A DNA stretch of 64,000 nt from Buddleja alternifolia. Taxonomy: Eukaryota; Streptophyta; Magnoliopsida; Lamiales; Scrophulariaceae. The translations under genes and the position numbers were made by a program. The DNA lies in assembly GCA_019426215.1 (NCBI GenBank), contig CM033392.1, forward strand, positions 41,408,666-41,472,665. The letters run 5' to 3'. The notes below the pieces were generated by a model. It saw only the letters and a list, made by a program, of their open reading frames with translations, was not told the DNA's origin and did not search any database. Shown here in pieces: positions 1-10,536 of this stretch (positions within the stretch are counted from its first letter, which is position 1; each line of letters opens with the position of its first letter).

Positions 1-2
1 AC

Positions 3-563
3 GATCAGGTTGATTGTTCTTACCGACTGTTTTTGAGGCGGGGTATTTTGTGCAGACACATTTTCTTTGCATTCAACCAAAGCCGAATACTCAAATTGCC
101 CGCCGAGTATGTTCTGAATAGATGGAGAAAAAATGCAGAAATTATGGCTTCTGATATAATTAATAACCAAGTCGGACATTATCGCGCGATGATTGAGAAG
201 AACACAAGTGATGTGAGTCAAATTTGGATTGACTTTCAATCATGTTTAAATCTTGCAGGTTTTAACAAAGAAAAACTCGACTACATAAAAAATCAATTGG
301 TGGATATGAAGTCTCATTTGAGTGTCGGTGCGGACGATAACAATAAGAATAATAAGAATGCTGTTATCGAGACACTAGTGGGACCCCAAATTGAGAACGA
401 GCTCGGGATCAGAAATCCTCAAATGAGCCGATCTAAAGGTTGCGGTAAAAGAATTAAGAGCAGTGCCGAGATATCAAAGCATGTTCCTAAGAGGAGAAAA
501 TGCACTGTATGCGGAAAAGTTGATGGGCATAATGCAAGAACATGTCCATCAAAAGAAAAATAG
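3..563 (+). CDS. MULE transposase, FAR1/FHY3-related type, C-terminal part (5' cut by window edge)
   Basis: The open frame enters from the left edge and ends at TAG 561-563, so only the C-terminus is present. It begins in a SWIM zinc finger: a Cys-Ser-Tyr triplet, then GILCRHIFFAF with the Cys-x-His pair typical of FAR1-related proteins. The second Cys of the usual C-x-C is Tyr here, which may weaken zinc binding. A basic linker and a small zinc knuckle close the protein (CTVCGKVDGHNARTC near the end). FAR1-related proteins descend from Mutator-like transposases. The convergent Ulp1-like pseudogene just downstream is a known MULE partner, so I read this as a transposase rather than a domesticated FAR1 regulator. 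The reading frame is intact as far as visible. Confidence 0.75.
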   Translation, partial: DQVDCSYRLFLRRGILCRHIFFAFNQSRILKLPAEYVLNRWRKNAEIMASDIINNQVGHYRAMIEKNTSDVSQIWIDFQSCLNLAGFNKEKLDYIKNQLVDMKSHLSVGADDNNKNNKNAVIETLVGPQIENELGIRNPQMSRSKGCGKRIKSSAEISKHVPKRRKCTVCGKVDGHNARTCPSKEK

Positions 564-1038
564 AAGTGTTTTCTTTTTTTACAATTAGTACTGTACAATT
601 AAGTAGCATTCAATGTATAACATATCATTTTATAGTGTATAATGATATGTTAATCAATGTATATGATTCAAAGGATCTCTGTGTATACTGAAACATTTAT
701 TGAAAGTGAATGAAGTGTATGTTAAAAAATGTCATAATATATGTTGTATATTTTTTAGTGTTTTTTTAATTATACTGTTTAATTGAATTTTTTTATTATG
801 TACAGTGAATATATTGGGGCTGTTAGAATGTATACTTATGTGCTTTATATAACATTAACAATTAAACTCAATGGCCAGAACAATATAAACAGGTTATGAG
901 CAATGAACAAATTTTTTATATATTTAAACTGTTCAACTAAAACTAATAACGTAATGTACAAAAACTAATAAATTGTACAAAAACTAATAACATGTACATC
1001 TAACAAAAAATGTTGTAAACGTATCACGTTGTTTAAAT
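564..1038. other. Short convergent spacer, AT-rich
   Basis: Non-coding sequence between the 3' end of the transposase fragment and the 3' end of the Ulp1-like pseudogene. It is AT-rich with several short repeats of the type gtataatgatatgttaat and shared polyadenylation-like AATAAA-type words. No gene seen. Confidence 0.6.
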
Positions 1039-3771
1039 CTAGCGTTTCTTCCCCTTTTTCAGTTGGGCTTGTTCACGTTCCCAATCCCTTGATCGTTTGA
1101 TAATGTCGTCCTTGAGTGTGTTCAAATCACAAGTGAGGATTTTCTCCAGATAAAGTGCACTCAATCTAGTGAGTTTTGCAACTTGTCCTTTCTGCATTAT
1201 ATAAATATTAAAGTTAGATAGACAGGAAAATAAAGATTTTCAGAAACTTTCATTTCGTAGAATAAAAAAGTGTAAATCATTACGCTTTCTGCACCCAATT
1301 CTGCATCCCAAGTCTTTAATCCCCCACCGAAGTAAGTTTCCATGTGACGCATTACAAAAACACCACAGTCCGAGTTGTTTCTGTGCGTACGCCATGGCAT
1401 TGGAAGCCGTTCCATTTCTACCGTCGACAATGCTTGTGCAGCTGGATGGTTCATATCATTCAGGAATTTGGTAAACATGGCCCTCTGTTTTGAAACAATC
1501 AAACAAAAAAGCTATGAGGCACAGTGTATAAATATATTAATATCATTATACAGTACATTATCGACTTAATATACAGTGTATAATTAATAATTATACATTG
1601 TATACACAATCATTATACAGCAGTATAATATTATTAACAGTGTATTATCATATCATTATTAAGTGGGTTAATTGTGTGATAATGAAGATTTAACACATAT
1701 ATATTGACATAAAAAAAATAAACATTAGTGTTTAAAGGATTGTTACCGAAGTGAATGGCACATGTTGGTATTTGTTTTCGAACGACACATCCGTTTTGCT
1801 ATTGTCAAGGATCTCAATAGCTGGCTGCTTTAAATTAAAGCACATCACGTAGTAGTGTCCAGCGTGAAGAATAGGAAAGACAACCTATATATCGATGGGA
1901 TGAAAGTGGTGTTAATGAATCTCCATAAAATTCGATAATTTTAACAATGTAACGGTGTTAGCTTACCAACGTTACATCGGTTATGTTCACTCTTGGAAAC
2001 ATGTTCAGACGATTTGTGATGTTTTCCAAGAATTTTTGATGCAGTGCATCATCATGTTTGGCGCCTTTATTTGACGTGAAGAAAACCTGTTATCAAATTT
2101 TTAAAAAAAATTAGTTAGCGAGCAGAACATTATATCGTATGCATTAACAAGAAGTAAAGAAGTATATTCTACCGTGTCGGACACGTGGAACAAAAATCTA
2201 AGCGGTGATGTGGGTGCTCTTGTTGACTCGCCATTGTTCAACAGGTATGACCAGAGGTCTATGACTCCAGATAAAAGCTCGGTCCGTTGAGACAATGTCT
2301 TTACATCCCAAATATAGCCAAGTACATCACCACTTGTGAAAACAACAGTTCTGTAAAATCATATATATAGTGTAATAAGTTATTGTTCGTTATACAGAAT
2401 GTATAATGATGTAATATCATGTTAATCAATATTACCATTATACATAGTACATTCGGTTATTACATAGTGTGTATTTAAAATTCAAAGGAATACAAATAGA
2501 ACAATTGTATTATAAATGTACTGACATGTCGTCTTCGGCAACTTGATTCACCCAATCCCATAGCCTTTTTTCATTTGCGCCCTGTTTTGAGATTATATTC
2601 ACAACCCGTTGAACATATGGAGAACACAAGTCTGGAGCTGGTTTGAATTGTCTCTTTGTTTCTTCAATGATCTCAACAGCCGGGGCAATGGTAACGTCTA
2701 GATGAGGGAATCGTTCTGTGACAATGGATTTTTCGTCCCTTGTTGTCACATCTGGAGATGCTTGCTCAGAGATGTGGGAGGTGTCACCGGTGTATTGTCT
2801 AGCAATTGACAACACAGCCCCCTCTGGATCATCCTGACGCGGTTTCTCCGGTGTTTGTGTCAACAAGTTGAAGGTTGGCTGTGATTGTACTCGTGGACGT
2901 AATCTCTTAACCGGTGTAGTTTGTTCGGGTTGGAGAGGCGGATCAGCTGGGGCGGCTGCATGTTGTTCAGGTGAGGAAGGGGCACCTGGTTGATATGTTC
3001 TTGCCTCTGGTTCCCCCACTGGATCCTCCTGACGCGGTTTTGCCGGTGTTTGTGTTAAAAAATTTGAAGGTGGGCTGTGAATAAACCGGTGGACTTATTC
3101 TCTTAACCGGTGTAGTTTGTTCGGGTTGGAGAGGCGGATCAGATTGGGCGGCTGCATGTTGTTCAGGTGAGGAAGGGGCCTCCGGTTGATAAGAACTTGT
3201 CTCTGGTTTTGTTCTATACAGTTTTTCAACATGATCTAATACCCTTTTTTCAATCACCTTCAACCGTGCATTTGATGGAAGAATGGAGTCACATGATTGG
3301 ATGTATCCATTGTACTTAATAAGCTTATCCACCAGGTCCAATGCAGCCCTTTCCAAATTGAAAATCATCCCCTGCGTATACAGTAGTGTTCAAACCATTA
3401 TACACTATATTTAAGTACAATTATACATCATGTGATTGAAAAGTATACACTTATAATAATTTGACTAATTACATAAAGATGCATACCTCTTCAAATGTAT
3501 TCCAGTCCTTGATGGATGCATCTGATACTGTGGGAGCTTCTAAAGAGGTAGTGGGTTGTTTGGGAGCTTCAATATGTTGTGCAACATGCTTCCCTTTGTC
3601 AGCCTTCATTTCCCACTACCCCTTTGATATGATCCCCTGGCCAAAAACTCCCTGTTTAATCTCTATGTTACTCTTTTCCCGTAGCGCAGAGTTTGTCCAA
3701 GTGAGCCAAGTTGGGATTGATCTTGGTACTGTCCTATGCCCCTTGTAGTTGACTCTGTCAGCATACAATAT
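1039..3771 (-). pseudogene. Ulp1-like cysteine protease (C48) gene carried by MULE, seven exons visible, broken
   Basis: Seven exons can be joined by GT-AG introns: 3771-3487, 3371-2526, 2350-2173, 2086-1967, 1884-1747, 1484-1284 and 1191-1039, ending in a Lys-rich tail. The protease core is clear: catalytic His in AGHYYVMCFNLK, Asp in IEILDN, and Cys in NNSDCGVFVMRHM. The oxyanion Gln expected six residues before Cys is His, so activity is doubtful. The first visible exon matches the region that follows DUF1985 in plant transposon Ulp1 genes (VPRSIPTWLTWTNS); no DUF1985 exon lies upstream, where tandem repeats begin, so the 5' end is missing. An in-frame TAG lies at 3616-3618 and a 1-bp insertion disturbs a duplicated Pro-rich segment in the second exon. 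Ulp1-like genes are known passengers of plant MULEs. Exon joins are my inference from frame and splice signals. Confidence 0.8.
2824..3213 (-). repeat. 195-bp in-frame tandem duplication inside the Ulp1-like exon
   Basis: Two adjacent copies, starting at 2824 and 3019, encode a Pro/Gln-rich segment with shared motifs SSPEQHAAA and PPLQPEQTTPVKR. The period of 195 bp keeps the frame. The right-hand copy has an extra base in an A-run (about 3057-3063, aaaaaattt against caagtt), which shifts the frame after SQPTF. Confidence 0.85.
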
Positions 3772-3879
3772 CTGAATTTGGAGGAAAAGAAAAAAGTTGA
3801 GATCATAGAAGTATACAGTAACATGTAAACCATTATTCAGTATATGATAAACCATTTTACACTAGATAATATACTATTA

Positions 3880-4345
3880 TACAGTGCTATTCATATAACA
3901 CATTATAACACATTACAGGGTATGAGTTATACACTGTAAATTATACACATTATACACATGATAATGTGTTCATATAACACATTATAACACATTATACACA
4001 TGATAATGTGTTCATATAACACATTATAACACATTACAGGGTATGAGTTATACACTGTAAAATATAGTGTTAAGTTCATTTAACACATTAGACACATTAT
4101 ACACTAAATCAACAAAAATACATTATACACATTACACACATTATAACACATTATAGTGTATGAGTTATACACTGTAAAATATAGTGTTAAGTTCATATAG
4201 CACATTATAACACATTATAGTGTATGAGTTATACACTGTAAAATGCAGTGTTAAGTTCATACAGCAAATTATAACACATTATAGTGTATGAGTTATACAC
4301 TGTAAAATACAGTGTTAAGTTCATTTAACACATTATACACATTAT
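3880..4345. repeat. Tandem repeat, about 64-bp unit built on TTATACACTGTAAA
   Basis: The phrase tatgagttatacactgtaaa recurs near 3921, 4042, 4159, 4223 and 4287. The last three are exactly 64 bp apart; the earlier ones are spaced about twice that. Units are rich in short inverted words (acacattataacacattata, tagtgt/acacta). The array lies where the missing 5' exons of the Ulp1-like gene would be, so it may be terminal or filler DNA of the MULE. Confidence 0.75.
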
Positions 4346-4446
4346 ACACTGTGTGTGACTGTGTGTGTTTCTATGTGTGTGACTGTGTGTGTTTCTATGC
4401 GTGTAACAATGTGTGTGACTGTGTGTGTTTCTATGTGCGTGTAACA

Positions 4447-4478
<32 letters not shown>

Positions 4479-5094
4479 AACCCCCGCCCTTTTTCTATGT
4501 TTTTTCCTGTTCTTTTTTATTTAATTTTTAAAATAGTCTATCAACTAGAATAAGAAAAACAGGAAACCATATAAACCCTGTTTGTCAATTAAATACAAGT
4601 AATAATCAGAAATAATAATAATACTTAAATATACCTGTTTTCTTTCTTAAATAATATCTATTTCTTAAAAAAATTCGGCTATGTTTGGTTATGTTTTGGG
4701 ATGATATTTTGTTGAGAATTATTGGTGAATTTGTTTTTTGGAAAATGTGCTTATTTAATGAGATTGTGTTTGATATTATTTTGAATGAGTGATTTTGGGA
4801 TTTCTTTATTGGTGAGATAGTGTCTGTTCTCAGAGTGAACAAAAATTCTTGTAGCAGTCAAATAATGTAAGTTTATGTTTGTTAATAATTAGTTAATAGT
4901 TGTAAATTATAATATAATATTGAGTTTTTAATTATTTTTATATAGATGAACATATATATGTATATAATAGTAGTATATATAATATTGAGATTGTAATAAT
5001 TATTATATAGATAAATATATATGTATATATATAAGTAATAGTAGTTGATATATGTACTGAAAAGAAAATTTTATATATATATATATATATATTC

Positions 5095-5127
<33 letters not shown>

Positions 5128-6480
5128 TATGTATCTTAATTTAGAAATTGCTTGTGTGTAAATGTGAATGTGCGAGGGTGCGTGTAACAATGTGTGTGAC
5201 TGTGTGTGTTTCTATGTGCGTGTAACAGTGTGTGTGTGCGCGCGCGCGTGTAACCCCCTCCCTTTTTTTATGTTTTTTCCTTTTCTTTTTTATTTAATTT
5301 TTAAAATAGTCTAGCAACTAGAATAAGAAAAACAGGAAACCATATAAACCTTGTTTGTCAATTAAATACAAGTAATAATCAGAAATAATAATAATACTTA
5401 AATATACCTGTTTTCTTTCTTAAGTAATATCTATTTCTTAAAAAAATTCGGCTATGTTTGGTTATGTTTTGTGATGATATTTTGTTGAGAATTATTGGTG
5501 AATTTGTTTTTTGGAAAATGTGCTTATTTAATGAGATTGTGTTTGATTTTCTTTTGAATGAGTGATTTTGGGATATTTTTTTTGGTGAGATAGTGTCTGT
5601 TCTCAGAGTGAACAAAAATTGTTGTAGCAGTCAAATAATGTAAGTTTATGTTTGTTAATAATTAGTTAATAGTTGTAAATTATAATATAATATTGAGTTT
5701 TTAATTATTTTTATATAGATGAACATATATATGTATATAATAGTAGTATATATAGTATTGAGATTGTAATAATTATTATATAGATAAATATATATGTATA
5801 TATATAAGTAATAGTAGTTGATATATATACTGAAAAGAAAATTATATATATATATATATATAGACACACACATATGTATCTTAATTTAGAAATTGCTTGT
5901 GTGTAAATGTGAATGTGTGAGCGTGCGTGTAACAATGTGTGTGACTGTGTGTGTTTCTTTGTGCGTGTAACAGTGTGTGTGTGTGTGTGCGCGCGCGCGT
6001 GTTACCCCCTCGCTTTTTTTATGTTTTTTCTTTTTCTTTTTTATTTAATTTTTAAAATAGTCTAGCAACTAGAATAAGAAAAACAGGAAACCATGTAAAC
6101 CCTGTTTGTCAATTAAATACAAGTAATAATCAGAAATAATAATAATACTTAAATATACCTGTTTTCTTTCTTAAATAATATCTATTTCTTAAAACAATTC
6201 GGCTATGTTTGGTTATGTTTTGGGATGATATTTTATTGAGAATTATTGGTGATTTTTTTTTTTGGAAAATGTGCTTATTTAATGAGATTGTGTTTGATGT
6301 TATTTTGAATGAGTGATTTTGGGATATTTTTTTTGGTGAGATAGTGTTTGTTCTCAGAGTGAACAAAAATTGTTGTAGTAGTCAAATCATGTAAGTTTAT
6401 GTTTGTTAATAATTAGTTAATAGTTGTAAATTATAATATAATATTGAGTTTTTAGTTATTTTTATATAGATGAACATATA
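4346..6480. repeat. Three direct tandem copies of a roughly 750-780 bp AT-rich unit
   Basis: Anchors such as gtgtgtgactgtgtgtg recur at about 4411, 5192 and 5937. Each copy contains a GT-run with gcgcgcg, a T-rich stretch, a near-identical block ending atacttaaatatacctg, and a tatatata block. The third copy breaks off after about 6470. Differences are mostly in microsatellite length, so the expansion is fairly young. No gene is supported; short reading frames here are by-products of the repeat. Confidence 0.85.
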
Positions 6481-6634
6481 TATGTATATATATTTAATAT
6501 AGTTCATATATATTGATATGTGTGTCTAATTATTTTTATTAACATATAAAAATAAATTATTGGTTACATATATAAATATATAGTATATATATACACATAA
6601 TATATAATAATAAATATTGTATATATATATACAC

Positions 6635-6669
<35 letters not shown>

Positions 6670-6993
6670 AATACATAGTAATACTAATGAATTCATTCAA
6701 CTTGTTTCGTATTTCAAATTATTAAATAGATACCAACTGGTTTGTTTAATTATTATGTACTTGAAAACTATATTATAGTAATTATTTCATAAAAAATTCT
6801 CTGTTAAGATACTTAATAAATCACTAGCTCAAAACTAACAATTTATTGAAACCAACCTTTACTCCATTGCCACTCAATCGGCACATGTCGATTTAATTTT
6901 ACATATATATTCAATTTTTATTATTTGAGAGTTGTAACTACTAATTGGCAATCTAAAAGAAACAATAATAAAAAGATTTGGTAATACGCCATA
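6481..6993. other. AT-rich stretch with TA microsatellite, no gene seen
   Basis: Contains (TA)n runs around 6590-6665 and otherwise unremarkable AT-rich DNA up to the CACTA insertion point. The last three bases (ata) are the target-site duplication of the element that follows. Confidence 0.6.
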
Positions 6994-7012
6994 CACTACT
7001 ACAAAATTGGCC

Positions 7013-7246
7013 TATTACAGCGGTTAAAAACCGCTGTAATAGACACCTATTACAGCGGTCATTTTTATAACCGCTGTAATAGGTATACCCTATTCCAGCG
7101 GTTATACAAATAACCGCTGTTAAAAGAAAAAAATTTAAACTTTTTTTTTCCGGGGCCTATTACAGCGGTTGTGGAAAAAACCGTTGTAATAGGATAGCCT
7201 ATTACAGCGGTTTTTTCCACAACCGCTGTAATAGGCAGTCTTTTTT
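7013..7246. repeat. Left subterminal hairpin array of CACTA 1
   Basis: Repeated pairs of CCTATTACAGCGGTT and its complement AACCGCTGTAATAGG, separated by a few bases, so each pair folds into a near-perfect hairpin. At least four such pairs are present. In characterised CACTA elements subterminal repeats are binding sites for element proteins; that role is inferred here. Confidence 0.85.
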
Positions 7247-7274
7247 TAAAAAAAAAAATTTATTTTCGCGTTTA

Positions 7275-7542
7275 TCATTTCACTATGTCTAAATGACATG
7301 AGATTCGCACGGTCATAGCAAAACGGCATTCTGAACAAAACACAAGATTTTGCGATCTCGTAATTTTAGCCATCTATGATCGTTTAAGGCCTCAAATTTG
7401 CGTTTAATTACAAAAATACCCTATTTTCATATAAAAACACAAATTTGAGGCCTTAAATGATCTCAGATGGCTAAAATCCCGAGATCGCATGACAATCATG
7501 CGTTTTGTTTAGAATACCGTTTTCGTGTCATGCCAATACCGC
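7275..7542. repeat. Imperfect palindrome with arms of roughly 110-130 bp
   Basis: The left arm contains gcgatctcgtaattttagcc and caaatttgcgttt. The right arm contains the inverted counterparts ggctaaaatcccgagatcgc and acaaatttgagg, with the centre near 7412. It lies between the subterminal array and the minisatellite. It is probably a smaller inverted-repeat element or a fold-back inside the CACTA; no reading frame is involved. Confidence 0.75.
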
Positions 7543-7562
7543 AATATTTCAACGGGAAAATA

Positions 7563-8128
7563 TTTTCGTAAATACACAAATATACATACAAAAATATACA
7601 TACACCCATCAACATAGACACAAATATACATACACCCATCAACATAGACACAAATATACATACACCCATCCACACATGCACAAATATACATACACCCATC
7701 CACACATACACAAATATACATACACCCATCCACACATACACAAATACATACACCCATCAACACATACACAAATATACATACACCCATCCGCACATACGCA
7801 AATATACATTCACCCATCCGCACATACACAAATATACATACACCCATCCACATATACACAAATATACATACACCCATCAACCTATACACAAATATACACA
7901 CACCCATCCACATATACACAAATATACATACACCCACACATACACAAATATACACATATACACAAATTATACATACACCCACACATATACACATATACAA
8001 ATATACATATACATATATATATATATATGTATACATACATACACCCACACATATACAAATATATATATACATACAAATATACATACACCCACACATATAC
8101 ACATATACAAATATACATATATATATAT
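7563..8128. repeat. Minisatellite, about 30-bp unit (CACAAATATACATACACCCA)
   Basis: Tandem copies of a unit close to aaatatacatacacccatc plus cacacatacac, degrading rightwards into cacccacacatatacac and tatata. The same unit makes the second array at 14878-15510. Long reading frames on both strands here are low-complexity translations of the repeat and not genes. Confidence 0.9.
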
Positions 8129-8299
8129 AAGTGCTATACATATAGAAAATTGATTTTTCTACTGCAATTCGTTATATGCTATTATTGGACCTCGAATTTT
8201 ATTGATGAAATGAGAAAAAATAAAAGAAATAGTGTAAAAAATAAAGCACAAAATATAATTATTCCAAGCACGAAATTGACACAATAAGCGTTTTAGAAT

Positions 8300-8815
8300 T
8301 AATTAACCTTATCACCCAATTAACTATCCTACAAAATTGTATACTAAAAGTGTGGATATCTTAGTGTTTGTTCCAATTGTGATTTTACACTTTTGCCCTC
8401 AATTTTGTATGGATTGAACCATGTTATTCATTACACCACTATCCTACAAAATTGATTCAAAATTATTAGGCATAAAAAAAAAACCACAATCGGCCCTTAA
8501 ACTGCCAACTTATGGCCACTATGTAATAACAATATTTGTTATTGTTAATTGTTAAAATGTCAAAAGTCTTAGAGTCATAAAAAGACAACCCACTATCCAC
8601 TAAATTAATTATCACCCAATTAACTATCCTACAAAATTGATTAAAAATTATTAGGCATAAAAATGAAACCCACAATCGGCCCATAAACTACCAACTTGAT
8701 GGCCACTATTTAATAACAATATTTGTTATTGTTAATTGTAAAAAAAATATCAAAAGTCTTAGAGTCATAAAAAGGCAACCCACTATCCACTAAATTAATT
8801 ATCACTATTAGGTAG
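8300..8815. repeat. Direct tandem duplication, about 185-bp unit
   Basis: The block from atcctacaaaattgattcaa to ccactaaattaattatcac occurs at about 8441 and again at about 8626, with a third partial start near 8328. Units include aataacaatatttgttattg, a small palindrome. No coding. It sits just left of the inserted LTR element. Confidence 0.8.
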
Positions 8816-8958
8816 TATTTAATAGCCTAAAATTCCAAGAGTTATATAGTAATAGTTCTATATAAGGTTTAACTTCGTGAAGCATCCGACATGGAGTATT
8901 GTAAGTGCTTGGGAGATGGATGCCAAGAGGCTTGGGCGAGCACTCGGAGTAATATAAG

Positions 8959-10413
8959 TGATCAGTCCATATTTTATAGTATTTAATGCCCCATTGTAAT
9001 ATGATTTGATCGTTACTTTGATCACTTTTTATCCCTCATAATGCTTTGATTGGTATAGATTTTGTTTTGTAGAATACAAGTTGATTTACGCATGAAATAC
9101 GAGAAAGGAGATCCAAATTGAGCTTGAAATTGAAGAAAGAAACAAAATGAGATAGTTGACGAAAGATTTTACATATGCTCATATAGAAACGCGATTTTCA
9201 TCCATTTGCCAGCCGAATCAGACTAAGGTTTCTTCTTCACTATTGTAGACCGTTGTCTTAGCTTCGCGTAGCAATTTGAATCACCTGAATCCGACATGGG
9301 TAGAGAAATTTATGCATATTTTACCAAACTTGTACGGAGCAGCAGGGGAACGCCGCGGCGTTCGGAGGCAGAATGTTGATCACCGCGGCGTTCAACCATC
9401 AACGCCGCGGCGTTCAAAGCAGCGGACATGGCCTATAAATAGACCATCAGGTCATTTGGACGAAAAATATGCCCTAAACACACCCTAGACTCCTTACATA
9501 TCAGCCACCACCCAAGGAAGCTTGAAGAGGATCATCATCGTCATCCTCATCATCCTAATCATCATCAATTTCATCATCAAAGCTTGGATTCACACTTTGT
9601 AATAGGGAGTAATTCAACTCTTTCTCTTTGATTAGTTATCAACTATGTCTTATAGAATTGTTGAATCATTTGTTATTGTTAGTATGAGCTAAGCATCTTT
9701 GTGGTTGGGTTATGTGAATATTTTGTGATGTTTTGTGTTTAATGAATGATTAATTTTCGGATTTATTACATTCTTGTTACATGTTTGATTTTATGCTTAA
9801 TGCTTGCATATGCTTGATCACCATGTGTTTGATAAAATGCTTTGTCTTGAGACGGAGAGGAGATAGATAAAGGGAGATCGAAAATCAAACATCATAACGT
9901 AACAATTGACTAGAGATAGAATCGATTGCGTTGTGTGGCTTTTTGTGATAAGATGACCCGATTGAATGTAGGATATTCGTAAACAAGGAAATTCCTTCGA
10001 ACCTAAATGCATGTTAGTTAATTCAATCTTCACTATAGAGATATAGGAAGTTGTTAACTAGTATAGGCTTGCTATTTCAAGAGATTGAGTAATAAATACA
10101 TTAGGGGGTTTCGCCATAACAAGAGCGTTCTAAAAATCCGGATAATTGAGAGTTCATGAACATAGAATAGAAGATAGTAGGATCATAACCCAATCACCTC
10201 TTCCCATTTGATTTATTACCTTGATAATCATTTTAGTTATTTTCATAGTATAAACACCTATCATCTTATAAATTGATTTAGCTTAGAAATAGGTAATATA
10301 GCAATTACGAGCATTGAATCCAATTGTCCCTGTGGAGACGATACACCCCGGGCTAAATAGTCCACTTTATTACTTTGCACGACCTAGTATACTTGCTAGG
10401 ATTTCGCGTGTCA
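8959..10413 (+). repeat. 5' LTR of the Athila/Tat-like element
   Basis: Starts TGATCAGTCC and ends GCGTGTCA, just before the spacer and primer binding site. It is closely matched by the 3' LTR over about 1,445 bp with scattered substitutions and 1-bp indels, suggesting a fairly recent insertion. It contains a TATA box and GC-rich palindromes upstream of it. Confidence 0.9.
9348..9442 (+). promoter_or_regulatory. LTR promoter: GC-rich palindromes plus TATA box
   Basis: A TATA box (CTATAAATAG, TATAAAT at 9434-9440) is preceded by the perfect 16-bp palindrome GAACGCCGCGGCGTTC (9348-9363), a half copy (CCGCGGCGTTC near 9383-9393) and another near-complete copy (AACGCCGCGGCGTT near 9402-9415). 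The 3' LTR has the same layout (TATAAAT at 13835-13841), but its first palindrome carries one change (CCGAGG). Dimeric factor binding is inferred from symmetry. Confidence 0.65.
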
Positions 10414-10419
10414 AGTTTT

Positions 10420-10437
10420 TGGCGCCGTTGCCGGGGA
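10420..10437 (+). other. Primer binding site (tRNA-Asp type)
   Basis: TGGCGCCGTTGCCGGGGA lies six bases after the end of the 5' LTR. This is the characteristic primer site of the plant Athila/Tat group of Ty3/gypsy elements. Confidence 0.85.
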
Positions 10438-10536
10438 CAATTGCGTTATTTGATATTGTAATTCACTTATCTTCTCTAAGACTAAGTTGTTTTATTTTAT
10501 TTTTGCTATGTTTTTTTTTTTTTAATTCTTGAATAG

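Noticed and set aside
3..563. Host FAR1/FHY3 light-signalling regulator
   Set aside because: Only the C-terminus is visible, with an altered SWIM Cys and a MULE-type neighbour; transposase is the simpler reading.
1039..3771. Ulp1-like gene as a host SUMO protease
   Set aside because: Context with a FAR1-type transposase, the missing Gln, a stop and a frameshift fit a transposon passenger, not a host gene.
7013..7246. CRISPR-like array from regularly repeated hairpins
   Set aside because: The spacers are very short and the array forms the subterminal part of a CACTA element in a plant genome.
7505..8287. Long reading frames on both strands (up to 260 codons) rich in Tyr, Ile, Thr, His
   Set aside because: They are translations of the 30-bp minisatellite; frames stay open because the unit length is a multiple of three. 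The same applies to 14714-15736.
9276..9488. 70-codon frame kept in both LTRs (also 13677-13889)
   Set aside because: It spans the GC-rich palindromes and the TATA box; conservation follows from LTR identity rather than coding.
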